Below, one piece after another: positions 6,595 to 15,483 of a DNA stretch of 64,000 nt. The notes under the pieces are model-generated. The model saw only the letters and a list, made by a program, of their open reading frames with translations. It had not been told where the DNA came from and made no database searches. Positions within the stretch are counted from its first letter, which is position 1; every line of letters begins with the position of its first letter. The DNA comes from Dolichospermum planctonicum (GTDB lineage: Bacteria; Cyanobacteriota; Cyanobacteriia; Cyanobacteriales; Nostocaceae), in NCBI RefSeq assembly GCF_005402965.1, contig NZ_BJCF01000007.1, positions 1 to 64,000 of the forward strand, read 5' to 3'. The position numbers and the translations under genes were made by a program.

Positions 6595-8112
6595 TTACCT
6601 GTTTATAATTCGTAATAGTAACCATCTCAACTTACAAGTCTCAACGCGAGAGAAGACAGCACCAGACCCGCAAAGAGAAGACAGCACGACCTCCCACCCC
6701 ACCCCCCACAACCAACCCACGTTCCGCGCCTTACCAGGTCTCACCGGGAGGTGGCCTTCTGGTGCTTTCTTGTCATAAGTAATATCTTTGTAGTACAACC
6801 AGTAGCCTCCCTTTCTCCATCCTACCTTGTCCCCGAACTTCTCCCATATTTCCAAATTATATTTTCTCGTTCCACCGAAACTTTGATAAATTCGTTTCTG
6901 CACTGAAAACCCAAATTTACCACCACTGTATTTTACCCACAACTGGTCAATGGTACGGAGGTCTGCACAGGGAAAATTATCAATACTTTTATCATCTAAC
7001 CAACCTTCCTTTTCCCGCTTCGCAACTGCTAACATTACCCGTGCTGTTTCCTTGTCTGCTTCTTTCCATTTTCCTTGTGCGAGGTAGTCACGCAGTTTCC
7101 TGTAGTCCATTCCACAGGATGATTTTAGTTCCCCCTCCTTGCTTGCGGGGAGGGGGTTAGGGGGTGGGGTTCTTACTTCCCTTGCGGGGAGGGGGTTAGG
7201 GGGTGGGGTTCTTACTTCCCTTGCGGGGAGGGGGTTTAGATCCTGTAAAACTTTTTCAGCAGACTGATAACGCTGTTGAGCTTCTTTTTGTAATAGCTGA
7301 TCTAAAATTTGCCCTAATTCTGAACTCAGGGGTGATTGTAAATGATTACGCCATTCTTTTACCCATTTATAACCATCTTCCTGCCAAAGTTGCCAAGGGT
7401 GAACTCCTGTTAACAAATGAAAACAAGTTACACCAATACTATACAAATCACTAGCAGGATATACTTTACCACCCTGCATCTGCTCTAAAGGCGCGTATCC
7501 AAAAGTACCAATTGATGTGCCTGTTTTCACCGTTCCCTGTAATTGCTTGGATGCGCCAAAATCAATTAATATAAATTTGCCATCACTGCGACGACTCATG
7601 ATATTTTCTGGTTTAATATCCCGGTGAATAATACCTTGGTTATGAAATACTGTGAGAACTGGCAATAAATCCTGTAATAAAGTGCGGATTTTTGACTCGT
7701 TGAATATTCCCTGATTTTCTAATTCTGTGAGTAAATTCTCACCATCAATAAATTGTTGTACCAAATACAGGCGACTATTTTCTGTAAAATAGGCTAGTAA
7801 GGCGGGAATTTGGGGATGTTCACCGAGTTGTTGTAATTGCTGTGCTTCTTGTAAAAATAATTCTGTAGCTTTTTTTAGTCCCGCTGTTCCCTGGGTTTGG
7901 GGTGCCAGTTGTTTAACTACGCACTTTTCGTTTAATTTGTCAATATCTACCGCTAAATAAGTTTTAGCAAATCCTCCACCACCCAAGGGTTTAACTGGTT
8001 GATAGCGGTTTCTCAACACTACTAAGGGAACTCCGCAGTTGGTACAAAATTTGGTCTGTTCAGGAAGGGGTGGGTTATGACACTCCGGGTTGAGACAGCA
8101 TATCTGGTTCAT
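6595..8112 (-). CDS. Ser/Thr protein kinase with N-terminal zinc ribbon and C-terminal GUN4 domain (copy 3)
   Basis: A 505-residue protein. It starts with a short zinc ribbon (Cys5/6, Cys11, Cys23, Cys26; CTNCGVPL), then a Hanks-type kinase with glycine loop GGGGFA (44-49), Lys67, HRDIKPEN (Asp165) and DFG (184-186). Three PPPNPLPARE-type linker units precede a GUN4 domain. The kinase part belongs to a different subfamily from the two upstream copies, yet the GUN4 part is almost identical to theirs at DNA level, which points to domain exchange or gene conversion at the repetitive linker. The tail after GUN4 is again different until SRVETCKL. Tetrapyrrole sensing is an inference from the GUN4 family. 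Confidence 0.9.
   Translation of the reverse strand: MNQICCLNPECHNPPLPEQTKFCTNCGVPLVVLRNRYQPVKPLGGGGFAKTYLAVDIDKLNEKCVVKQLAPQTQGTAGLKKATELFLQEAQQLQQLGEHPQIPALLAYFTENSRLYLVQQFIDGENLLTELENQGIFNESKIRTLLQDLLPVLTVFHNQGIIHRDIKPENIMSRRSDGKFILIDFGASKQLQGTVKTGTSIGTFGYAPLEQMQGGKVYPASDLYSIGVTCFHLLTGVHPWQLWQEDGYKWVKEWRNHLQSPLSSELGQILDQLLQKEAQQRYQSAEKVLQDLNPLPAREVRTPPPNPLPAREVRTPPPNPLPASKEGELKSSCGMDYRKLRDYLAQGKWKEADKETARVMLAVAKREKEGWLDDKSIDNFPCADLRTIDQLWVKYSGGKFGFSVQKRIYQSFGGTRKYNLEIWEKFGDKVGWRKGGYWLYYKDITYDKKAPEGHLPVRPGKARNVGWLWGVGWEVVLSSLCGSGAVFSRVETCKLRWLLLRIINR
7129..7237. repeat. In-frame G-rich 39-bp repeat, three units, inside kinase copy 3
   Basis: Three consecutive units of the linker-encoding repeat also seen at 1871-1957 and 4567-4653. 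All preserve the reading frame. Confidence 0.85.
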
Positions 8113-8192
8113 AGCTGGGTGGTGGTAGATACAGCAGAGATTAATTTAAGTATATTCTCATCATTTATGCTGATGATTATATCATGACCCAG

Positions 8193-8221
8193 ATCCCGGA
8201 ATTCTTTAAGAAGTCCGGGAT
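8193..8221. repeat. Palindromic repeat (CCCCGAC family)
   Basis: ATCCCGGAATTC and GAAGTCCGGGAT pair over 11 of 12 positions with a short loop. It lies just downstream of the DUF697 gene's stop when that gene is read from its own strand's opposite end, between two minus-strand genes. Confidence 0.75.
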
Positions 8222-8229
8222 ATGAAAGG

Positions 8230-9660
8230 TTAAACTACAACTTCCGCTGGTTTTACTTCCGGTAATAAGCGTTTCACACCTTGCTTGACAAAGGCTTCCA
8301 AAATAGCCATTTTCTGGTTTTGTTGGAATACTGTTGGTAAAACTTGACGTAATTTCTCCAGATTTAAGGCATCTCCCGATTCTAAAGCAATTTCTTGCTC
8401 TTGGAAATATTCTATTAAACTTAATCCTGCTACTCTGGTTAGGTAAGCAGCACTAACTCCCTCTACCATTCCCCCAGCGACAAATGTAGCAACATTAGTT
8501 TTTAGAATACCCGTTACAGCTTTAGTTGAAAGTTCCACCAAACCTAATTTCAACATTAAACTTCCCATGGTTCTGGCTATTTGTTGTCCTTGTTCCCAGG
8601 AAATTTTCTGCTGATAAATATTACCCAGGTCTATCACCATTTGAGCATTAATGGCCGCAGTGGCGAGAAGATCCAACCCTGGGACAGGGTTAGCAAAGTT
8701 CGCTGCCGCTGCAATCCATTGGTATTGTTCTATAATCGGTACGGAGCGATCGCGTCTCAGAACATTTAAACAATTTTTAGCTTGACTCTTCAGCAATAAT
8801 ACTTGACGATGTGTGGTATTACAAACTAGTTGCTCCCCTTGTTGTCCAATCAGTTCTAACTGTTGTGTTAACTGCTGGATATCTGGGGTTGGTTGTTCTA
8901 TCCATTCCTGGAAAGAACCATCTTCTTGATGTTTTCGCACTTTCACAGCTACCGGACAGGCCGCAGTCCCAACTACATTTACACCCAGGCGCTGTTTTAA
9001 TGATTGTAAAACTGTAGCGCGTTCTGAAGGTTGATATTGATCTTGTTTGTTGAAAACCAGCAATATGGGCTGTTTTGCGGTTTTTAATTGTTCCCAAACC
9101 TGAAATTCTGAATCGGTCAGATCACCATTAGTCAGAAATAAGACAACATCAGATTTCTGAATTTCTGATAAAGTAACGACATCAGAATTTTCACCAAGTG
9201 CCGAAAATAAAGCCACTGTTTCCGTAAAATGTAAAGACATTCCTGTGGAAATTGAGGTATTTTTCAGAACTTTGATAATCGTACTTTTACCTACGTATTT
9301 GCCGCCAGTAACCGCCACGGTAATTTCCTTTCTTGCCAATTCTAAAGGCAATTTAGCGAGATTTTCGCGGAGAATTGCTAAAGAAGGATGATCAGCTGAT
9401 TCTTGAGCAATTTGATTAATTATTACATTTGTTTGGGCGATCGCCTTGACTACAGCCCTGGGATCTACAAGTATATCCCAAGGCTGTTCACCTAATGGGG
9501 GCTGATTTTTCCGCAATAACCATAAACCCCCACCAACAGCCAAAGCAGTCAAAATTCCCAACTCTCCTACTTGAACTATTGAATCATGCCAACTGTCTAA
9601 CATCCACAGGGAGAACGATAGTCCTAGTCCTCCCACTAATATTGGTCGCTGTAACTTCAC
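8230..9660 (-). CDS. YcjF/DUF697-type membrane-associated GTPase
   Basis: A 476-residue protein. Two N-terminal hydrophobic segments (about 7-24 and 31-48) precede a P-loop GTPase domain with Walker A GGKYVGKST (about 119-127) and the G4 guanine-specificity motif NKQD. The C-terminal half is a hydrophobic, alanine-rich DUF697 region containing NPVPGLDLLATAAINAQM, characteristic of the family. Cyanobacterial genomes usually carry such a GTPase; its cellular role is not established. It is transcribed away from the arsenic gene group. The family assignment is firm, the function unknown. Confidence 0.85.
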   Translation of the reverse strand: MKLQRPILVGGLGLSFSLWMLDSWHDSIVQVGELGILTALAVGGGLWLLRKNQPPLGEQPWDILVDPRAVVKAIAQTNVIINQIAQESADHPSLAILRENLAKLPLELARKEITVAVTGGKYVGKSTIIKVLKNTSISTGMSLHFTETVALFSALGENSDVVTLSEIQKSDVVLFLTNGDLTDSEFQVWEQLKTAKQPILLVFNKQDQYQPSERATVLQSLKQRLGVNVVGTAACPVAVKVRKHQEDGSFQEWIEQPTPDIQQLTQQLELIGQQGEQLVCNTTHRQVLLLKSQAKNCLNVLRRDRSVPIIEQYQWIAAAANFANPVPGLDLLATAAINAQMVIDLGNIYQQKISWEQGQQIARTMGSLMLKLGLVELSTKAVTGILKTNVATFVAGGMVEGVSAAYLTRVAGLSLIEYFQEQEIALESGDALNLEKLRQVLPTVFQQNQKMAILEAFVKQGVKRLLPEVKPAEVVV

Positions 9661-9807
9661 AATTTGTGATTCTCCACGCCAGGAAAAGGCTTCTACTTCA
9701 CTTTAGTTCAAAATCTACCACTCGGATTGCCGTTGGTGAACAAACGTCTTTTTGTCCTAGAAACTAGCAACGGGTTAAAAACATTCTTTCTGATGCTTAT
9801 AAACAGT

Positions 9808-9878
9808 ATATCAATTTTTTTTGATGAATTTTTACATCTTCATGGTAGAGTAAACCTTGACATATCAATTTTTTTTGA
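9808..9878. promoter_or_regulatory. Pair of identical 17-bp direct repeats upstream of the PstS-like gene
   Basis: ATATCAATTTTTTTTGA occurs at 9808-9824 and again at 9862-9878, 54 bp apart start to start (about five helical turns), in the 272-bp gap before the divergent PstS-like gene. The spacing suggests a possible operator pair. No regulator gene is adjacent. Confidence 0.4.
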
Positions 9879-9932
9879 AATGAGAAGCAAACAGGCTTAA
9901 TAATCTACTCACTAATTATACAGGTTAAATCA

Positions 9933-10967
9933 GTGAAGAAAACAGCAAAAAAATTAGTCCTAGCTCTGGGAATGCTAATATTGACAACTAGTTGTACAAC
10001 TACGTCTAATTCTACCGATAATATTCAGCCTAACTCCACCGAGAAGGCGGCTATCAAAGTAGATGGTTCTAGTACAGTATATCCTATTACCCAGGCTGTA
10101 GTCAAAGCATATCAGGCTAATTCCGAAAACAATAGTCAGGTTAAAGTAAGTATTTCCGGTACTAGCGGTGGTTTTGAAAAATTTTGTCAAGGAAAAATAG
10201 ATATCAATAATGCTTCGCGGCCAATTAACCAGTCGGAGATGGCAGCTTGTAAAAAAAATGGCGTAAGCTACATGGAATTACCCATAGCTTTTGATGCCTT
10301 AACTATCGCTGTTAACCCCCAGAACACCTGGGCAAAAGATATCACAATAGCCGAATTAAAAAAAATCTGGGAACCCAGCGCTGAAGGAAAAATTACAAAA
10401 TGGAATCAAGTACGCGCTTCTTGGCCAGACCGTCCAATCAAATTATACGGCGCTGGTGATAAGTCTGGGACTTTTGACTATTTTACCGCAGCAATTGTTG
10501 GTAAAGCCAGATCCAGTCGCAAAGATTACATAGCTACTGAAGATGATGAAGTTTTAGTGGCAGGTATCAGTAAAGAACCTGAAGCTTTAGGGTACTTTGG
10601 TTATGCTTACTATGCAGAAAACAAAGATAAGTTAAAAGTCGTAGCAGTTAATAGTGGCAAAGGTGCTATTTTACCATCACCAGAAACAGTAGAAAAAGCT
10701 AAATATCAACCACTTTCTCGACCTTTATTTATATATGTGAATCTTTGGTCTAGTAAAAACAAAACTGTGGTTTATAAATTTGCCGATTTCTACATTAAAA
10801 ACGCTGCAAAAATAGCTAATTCTGTGGGCTATGTTCCTTTATCAGAGGAAGCTTACAAACTTGATTATGTTCACTTGTACAAAGGTAAAGTCGGAACAGT
10901 ATTTGGTGGTAAGTCAGAATTTAACCTCACCCTTGGGGAATTATTACGCAAACAAAAGCAATTTTAA
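9933..10967 (+). CDS. PstS/SphX-like phosphate (or arsenate) binding lipoprotein
   Basis: A 344-residue periplasmic binding protein. It has a lipoprotein signal peptide with lipobox LTTSC (Cys21), then the PstS fold signature VDGSSTVYPITQAV, the anion-binding ISGTSGGFEKFCQGKIDI and GAGDKSGTFDYF. It begins with GTG at 9933. No pstC, pstA or pstB follows; instead the next genes, 15 bp downstream onwards, encode GAPDH, ArsJ and ACR3. PstS-type proteins near arsenic genes may bind arsenate or keep phosphate uptake selective. Binding preference cannot be read from sequence. SphX is a cyanobacterial PstS paralogue and an alternative name. Confidence 0.85.
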   Translation: MKKTAKKLVLALGMLILTTSCTTTSNSTDNIQPNSTEKAAIKVDGSSTVYPITQAVVKAYQANSENNSQVKVSISGTSGGFEKFCQGKIDINNASRPINQSEMAACKKNGVSYMELPIAFDALTIAVNPQNTWAKDITIAELKKIWEPSAEGKITKWNQVRASWPDRPIKLYGAGDKSGTFDYFTAAIVGKARSSRKDYIATEDDEVLVAGISKEPEALGYFGYAYYAENKDKLKVVAVNSGKGAILPSPETVEKAKYQPLSRPLFIYVNLWSSKNKTVVYKFADFYIKNAAKIANSVGYVPLSEEAYKLDYVHLYKGKVGTVFGGKSEFNLTLGELLRKQKQF

Positions 10968-10982
10968 GGATTAATAAAAATC

Positions 10983-11993
10983 ATGACAATTAGAGTAGGA
11001 ATTAATGGATTTGGGCGCATGGGAAGGTTATCCGTTCGTGCTGCTTGGAATTGGCCAGAAATAGAATTTGTCCACATTAATGAAACCAAAGGTGGAACAA
11101 AAGCAGCAGCACATTTACTCAAATTTGACTCTGTACATGGGCGTTGGACACCAGAAGTAGAATCTGGAGAAAACCAGGTTATTATTGATGGTAAATACCT
11201 ACGTTTTACTGAACATTCCCAACCGGGTGAAGTTCCTTGGGAAGACCTTGTTGTTGATATAGTTTTAGAATGTTCTGGTAAGTTTAGAACACCTGCTACC
11301 CTTGACCCTTATTTTCAAAGAGGTGTGCAAAAAGTAATTGTCGCTGCACCTGTTAAAGAAGAGGCTTTAAATATTGTCATGGGAGTGAATGATCATCTTT
11401 ATGAACCTGAAAAACATCATTTATTAACAGCAGCTTCTTGTACTACTAATTGTTTAGCCCCAGTAGTAAAAGTAATTCATGAAGGCTTGGGAATTAAACA
11501 TGGAGTAATTACCACAATTCACGATAATACTAATACCCAAACTATTGTAGATGCACCTCATAAAGATTTGCGTCGGGCTAGGGCTACAAGTATGTCATTA
11601 ATTCCCACTAGCACCGGTTCAGCTACAGCTATTGGTTTAATTTATCCAGAATTGAATGGTAAATTAAATGGTTTAGCTGTGCGTGTGCCTTTGTTAAATG
11701 CTTCCCTCACAGATTGTGTATTTGAAGTAGTTCGTCCTACCACAGTTGCGGAAGTTAATAGTTTATTAAAAACTGCATCAACCCAAGAACCATTAATAGG
11801 AATTTTGGGTTATGAAGAACGTCCTTTAGTGTCTATTGATTATAAAGATGATCCTCGTTCTGCGATTATTGATGCCCTGTCGACAATGGTTGTCAATGAA
11901 ACTCAAGTCAAGATATTGGCTTGGTATGACAATGAATGGGGTTATGTTAACCGCATGATGGAATTAGCACGAAAGGTGGCTTTAAGTTTGTAG
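10983..11993 (+). CDS. gap: Glyceraldehyde-3-phosphate dehydrogenase, ArsJ-associated
   Basis: A 336-residue NAD-dependent GAPDH. The Rossmann start [11 protein letters not shown] is at 5-15, and the catalytic Cys153 lies in [11 protein letters not shown]. The C-terminal WYDNEWGY is intact. Its position directly before arsJ matches the known arsenate-detoxifying pair, in which GAPDH uses arsenate in place of phosphate to form unstable 1-arseno-3-phosphoglycerate that ArsJ exports. It starts 15 bases after the PstS-like gene and is probably co-transcribed with it. Housekeeping glycolytic or Calvin-cycle GAPDH is less likely because of the neighbours. Confidence 0.92.
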   Translation: MTIRVGINGFGRMGRLSVRAAWNWPEIEFVHINETKGGTKAAAHLLKFDSVHGRWTPEVESGENQVIIDGKYLRFTEHSQPGEVPWEDLVVDIVLECSGKFRTPATLDPYFQRGVQKVIVAAPVKEEALNIVMGVNDHLYEPEKHHLLTAASCTTNCLAPVVKVIHEGLGIKHGVITTIHDNTNTQTIVDAPHKDLRRARATSMSLIPTSTGSATAIGLIYPELNGKLNGLAVRVPLLNASLTDCVFEVVRPTTVAEVNSLLKTASTQEPLIGILGYEERPLVSIDYKDDPRSAIIDALSTMVVNETQVKILAWYDNEWGYVNRMMELARKVALSL

Positions 11994-12019
11994 TAATAAT
12001 GGTTTTTTGTCAAGATTTT

Positions 12020-12038
12020 GGGGTATTTAATTTACCCC
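12020..12038. other. Short hairpin between gap and arsJ
   Basis: GGGGTA and TACCCC flank a 7-base AT loop in the leader of arsJ. The hairpin is weak and has no clear T-run. It could tune distal expression of the operon or be chance. Confidence 0.3.
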
Positions 12039-12089
12039 ATTTCTCTAACTTTTAACTCGTACTATATTGACAACTTTGAATTTTTAATC

Positions 12090-13352
12090 ATGGCTTCTAC
12101 TACAGCTTCTAATTCTAATTTCAAGAATTACATTCTGGTAACACTGGCATATTGGGGCTTCACTTTGACCGATGGGGCTTTGCGAATGTTGGTGTTACTC
12201 TATTTTAATCAAATCGGTTATACACCCATCCAAATTGCTTTTTTATTCCTGTTCTATGAGGTATTTGGAGTTGTTACAAACTTTCTCGGCGGTTGGATTG
12301 GTTCTCAGTTTGGTTTAAAGGTGACTCTTTACACTGGTATTGGGTTACAGGTGTTTTCTTTGATGATGCTGTCTTTTCTCAATCCAGCTTGGGTGCAGTG
12401 GTTCGCGGTTCTCTATGTGATGGTAGCACAGGCATTTTCGGGAATTGCTAAGGACTTAACGAAAATGAGTTCTAAAAGTGCTATTCGCTTGGTTGTGCCT
12501 CAAGAAGCCCAATCATCTTTGTTTAAATGGGTGGCTGTACTAACGGGTTCTAAAAATGCTTTAAAAGGAGTGGGATTCTTTCTTGGTAGCGCCCTGCTGA
12601 GTTCAGTTGGCTTTATTAGTTCTCTGTGGATTATGGCTGGGGGACTGGCTGTAATTATGTTTTCTGGGTTAATGTTGCCTAAAGCCATGGGCAAAATCAA
12701 GAAAAAGGTCAAATTTAGTCAACTTTTTTCTAAAAGCCCGGAAATCAATATTCTCTCGGCTGCACGATTCTTTTTGTTTGGGTCTAGAGATGTATGGTTT
12801 GTTGTGGCTTTACCAGTTTTTTTACGGGGGACTTTAGGCTGGTCGTTTTATCAGGTAGGAGGATTTTTGGCTTGTTGGGTGATTGGTTATGGCATGATTC
12901 AGTTTTTAGCACCAACACTCATGCAGCGTTTTGGTTCTGGCCGTCCACCCCAATCTCAAACTATTCGATTTTGGACATTTACATTAACCGCTGTTCCCGG
13001 TGCGATCGCTCTGGCATTACAATTAGGTTTACCTGCTAATCTGGTTATTATTGCTGGACTTCTGGTTTTTGGTGTGGTATTTGCTTTTAATTCTGCTGTT
13101 CACTCCTATCTAGTTTTGGCATTTACTGATGATGATAAAGTTGCTTTAAATGTCGGTTTTTACTATATGGCAAACTCCGGTGGTCGTCTTGTGGGTACTG
13201 TGTTATCAGGTTTGGTTTATCAAATATTTGGACTGGTTGGTTGTCTATGGACATCAATGTTTTTCGTATTAGCAGCAGGTTTAGTTTCTCTGAAGTTACC
13301 TAATCCTCAACCCAGTAAAGCTATAGCTTGGAAAGCTGGAGATGGAGACTGA
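12090..13352 (+). CDS. arsJ: ArsJ organoarsenical efflux permease (MFS)
   Basis: A 420-residue major-facilitator protein with about 10-12 hydrophobic segments. The conserved N-terminal region includes LAYWGFTLTDGALRMLVLLY and FLFLFYEVFGVVTNFLGGWIG, which I recognise as ArsJ. It is predicted to export 1-arseno-3-phosphoglycerate made by the upstream GAPDH. The ATG at 12090 (MASTTASN) is chosen over a possible upstream start at 12018, because the 24 extra residues would be unlike the family and lie across the intergenic hairpin. It lies about 100 bp after gap on the same strand. Confidence 0.92.
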   Translation: MASTTASNSNFKNYILVTLAYWGFTLTDGALRMLVLLYFNQIGYTPIQIAFLFLFYEVFGVVTNFLGGWIGSQFGLKVTLYTGIGLQVFSLMMLSFLNPAWVQWFAVLYVMVAQAFSGIAKDLTKMSSKSAIRLVVPQEAQSSLFKWVAVLTGSKNALKGVGFFLGSALLSSVGFISSLWIMAGGLAVIMFSGLMLPKAMGKIKKKVKFSQLFSKSPEINILSAARFFLFGSRDVWFVVALPVFLRGTLGWSFYQVGGFLACWVIGYGMIQFLAPTLMQRFGSGRPPQSQTIRFWTFTLTAVPGAIALALQLGLPANLVIIAGLLVFGVVFAFNSAVHSYLVLAFTDDDKVALNVGFYYMANSGGRLVGTVLSGLVYQIFGLVGCLWTSMFFVLAAGLVSLKLPNPQPSKAIAWKAGDGD

Positions 13353-13519
13353 TATTTCTCAGCATAAAGATATGCTATGGAAACAGGTATATCCTACCCT
13401 AGTTGGATGACTCCAAAATTTATTTGACTTTAAATTTGGTAATGGGCAATTTGGTGACAGTTTTTGCCTCTTGCCTAAATATTAATTTACAATAAATACG
13501 CATTTTATCATCACAATAA

Positions 13520-13549
13520 GATCCCCAAATTCTCCAATAAGTCGGAGAT
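13520..13549. repeat. Palindromic repeat (CCCCGAC family), degenerate
   Basis: ATCCCCAAATTCTCC and AATAAGTCGGAGAT form an imperfect hairpin between arsJ and acr3. Several mismatches make it a weak stem. Confidence 0.55.
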
Positions 13550-13578
13550 ATAAAACTAAAATTATACAGGTAAATTAA

Positions 13579-14655
13579 GTGGAATATATAATTAAAAAAG
13601 ACACCATCAAACGCCTTTCTTTTCTTGATCGCTTTTTGACATTGTGGATATTTCTGGCAATGGTTATTGGAGTTGGTTTAGGATATTTTTTCCCCACTAT
13701 AGAAGTTTTTATCAATCATTTCCAACTGGGAACAACTAACATCCCGATTGCCATTGGTTTAATTTTAATGATGTACCCCCCATTGGCAAAGGTAAAATAT
13801 GAAGAGTTAGGTGATGTATTTCGTAATAGGAAAATTCTCGGACTATCATTATCCCTAACTTGGATAATTGCCCCAATGGTGATGTTTATACTTGCTATTC
13901 TTTTCCTACGCGATCAACCTGAATATATGACTGGTTTAATCCTAATTGGATTATCCCCTTGTATTGCTATGGTAATTGTCTGGAGTGATTTAGCTAAAGG
14001 AGATACTGAATATACGGCCGCACTTGTTGCTTTTAACAGTATTTTTCAAGTTTTATTTTACAGCCTTTATGCCTGGTTTTTTCTTTCTATTTTACCGCCT
14101 TTATTTGGCTTACAAGGAAGTATTATAAATATCAGTATTGGAGAAATTGCCAACAGCGTTTTTATCTATTTAGGCATTCCTTTCTTAGCTGGATTTACGA
14201 CTCGCTGTATTTTAGTAAAAGCTAAAGGTAAGCAGTGGTATCATCATCAGTTTATTCCCAAAATTAGTCCCATTACTCTAATTGCTCTCTTATTTACCAT
14301 TGTGGTAATGTTTAGTTTAAAGGGTAATTTAATTGTGCAGATTCCTCTAGATGTTGTCCGCATTGCCATTCCCTTGATTATCTATTTCCTATTCATGTTT
14401 TTGAGTAGTTTTTATCTGGCATGGAAAATTAAAGCCGACTATGCAAAAGCTGCTAGTGTGGCATTTACCGCTGCTGGTAATAATTTTGAATTAGCGATAG
14501 CTGTGGCTATTTCTGTATTTGGAATTAAATCTGGTGTGGCTTTTGCTGCTGTAATTGGACCTTTGGTAGAAGTTCCAGTCTTAATTAGTTTAGTCAGTGT
14601 ATCTTTCTGGATCAAAAAGCAGTTTTTTAGGTTATCTTCCCCAATGGGATTATAA
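13579..14655 (+). CDS. acr3: ACR3-family arsenite efflux transporter
   Basis: A 358-residue membrane protein with about ten transmembrane helices. The ACR3 signature [19 protein letters not shown] carries the essential Cys128 in the fourth helix, and [14 protein letters not shown] marks the ninth-helix motif. ACR3 proteins export As(OH)3 driven by the proton gradient. It starts with GTG at 13579. It follows arsJ by 226 bp and shares a short leader (AATTATACAGG) with the first gene of the group. No arsR or arsC is visible in the window, so reduction of arsenate to arsenite must rely on genes elsewhere. Confidence 0.93.
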   Translation: MEYIIKKDTIKRLSFLDRFLTLWIFLAMVIGVGLGYFFPTIEVFINHFQLGTTNIPIAIGLILMMYPPLAKVKYEELGDVFRNRKILGLSLSLTWIIAPMVMFILAILFLRDQPEYMTGLILIGLSPCIAMVIVWSDLAKGDTEYTAALVAFNSIFQVLFYSLYAWFFLSILPPLFGLQGSIINISIGEIANSVFIYLGIPFLAGFTTRCILVKAKGKQWYHHQFIPKISPITLIALLFTIVVMFSLKGNLIVQIPLDVVRIAIPLIIYFLFMFLSSFYLAWKIKADYAKAASVAFTAAGNNFELAIAVAISVFGIKSGVAFAAVIGPLVEVPVLISLVSVSFWIKKQFFRLSSPMGL

Positions 14656-14694
14656 TTAAATACGTTTAATCTACTATTGATTTATTTGAATTTA

Positions 14695-15483
14695 ATGAAA
14701 GTTGCTGATTTAATTATCTGGTTTGAAACATGGGCAAATCCTTCTTGGTGCGAAAGTTGGGATAATTGCGGTTGGCAAGTTGAACCCGGTATTTTAGACC
14801 AAGAAGCACGGGTTTTAGTCTGTCTAACTCCAACTTTAGCAGTTATCCAAGAAGCGATCGCTCTCCATGCTAATCTTATTTTCGCCCATCATCCCCTGAT
14901 TTTTCATCCCCCCAAATCTTTCCGCACTGGGGAAGCTTTAACGGAAATCATGCGGTTAGCTTTTACCCACAATATTGGTATTTACACCGCGCATACTAAT
15001 TTTGACCAAGTAGCAGATGGAACTGCTGATGTTTTAGCGCAAATTCTCCAACTTCAACAAGTATCACCCATTATCCCTACTCAATCGGGTTTAGGTTATG
15101 GGCGTGTAGGAATGCTAGAATCTACGTTAACATTACAAGAGTTACTTCATCATATTCAAATCCAACTAAATTCACCCCATTTGATTTTTTCACCCACAGC
15201 GGATTTAAAACAGAAAATTTCTCGTGTAGCGGTTTTAGGGGGTTCTGGGGCGGGCTTTATTTCAGCAGTGGTCAAAACTAATGCCCAAGTTTACTTAACT
15301 TCTGATTGTAAATTTCATCAATTCCAAGAAAGCCGTGATCTGGGTATAATTTTAATTGATGCTGGCCATTATGCCACAGAACGTCCCGCCTGCCATCGCC
15401 TAGTCGAGAAATTTCAAGCCCTTAACTTAGATTGGGTGCAATTGAGCGAGCAAGATGAAGATTTCCGGCAGTTTTTAGCCTAA
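14695..15483 (+). CDS. NIF3-like dinuclear metal-centre protein
   Basis: A 262-residue protein of the NIF3/YbgI (DUF34) family. It begins KVADLIIWFETWANPSWCES, followed by the metal-binding motifs FAHHPLIFHPPKS (His-His), YTAHTNFD and, near the C-terminus, DAGHYATERPA. These residues bind two metal ions in a toroidal hexamer. The enzymatic role is unresolved, though members have been annotated as GTP cyclohydrolase 1 type 2. The ATG at 14695 (MKVADL) is preferred to a TTG at 14677. It follows acr3 by about 40 bp on the same strand but is a general conserved gene, so functional coupling to arsenic resistance is doubtful. Confidence 0.88.
   Translation: MKVADLIIWFETWANPSWCESWDNCGWQVEPGILDQEARVLVCLTPTLAVIQEAIALHANLIFAHHPLIFHPPKSFRTGEALTEIMRLAFTHNIGIYTAHTNFDQVADGTADVLAQILQLQQVSPIIPTQSGLGYGRVGMLESTLTLQELLHHIQIQLNSPHLIFSPTADLKQKISRVAVLGGSGAGFISAVVKTNAQVYLTSDCKFHQFQESRDLGIILIDAGHYATERPACHRLVEKFQALNLDWVQLSEQDEDFRQFLA

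Noticed and set aside
1397-6700. Variable kinase tails considered as diversity-generating retroelement targets
   Set aside because: The tails differ in length and frame rather than at adenine positions, and there is no reverse transcriptase or template repeat in the window.
6467-6778. 103-codon plus-strand frame overlapping the end of kinase copy 3
   Set aside because: It overlaps the reverse strand of the GUN4 coding sequence, which has clear homology in the other direction.
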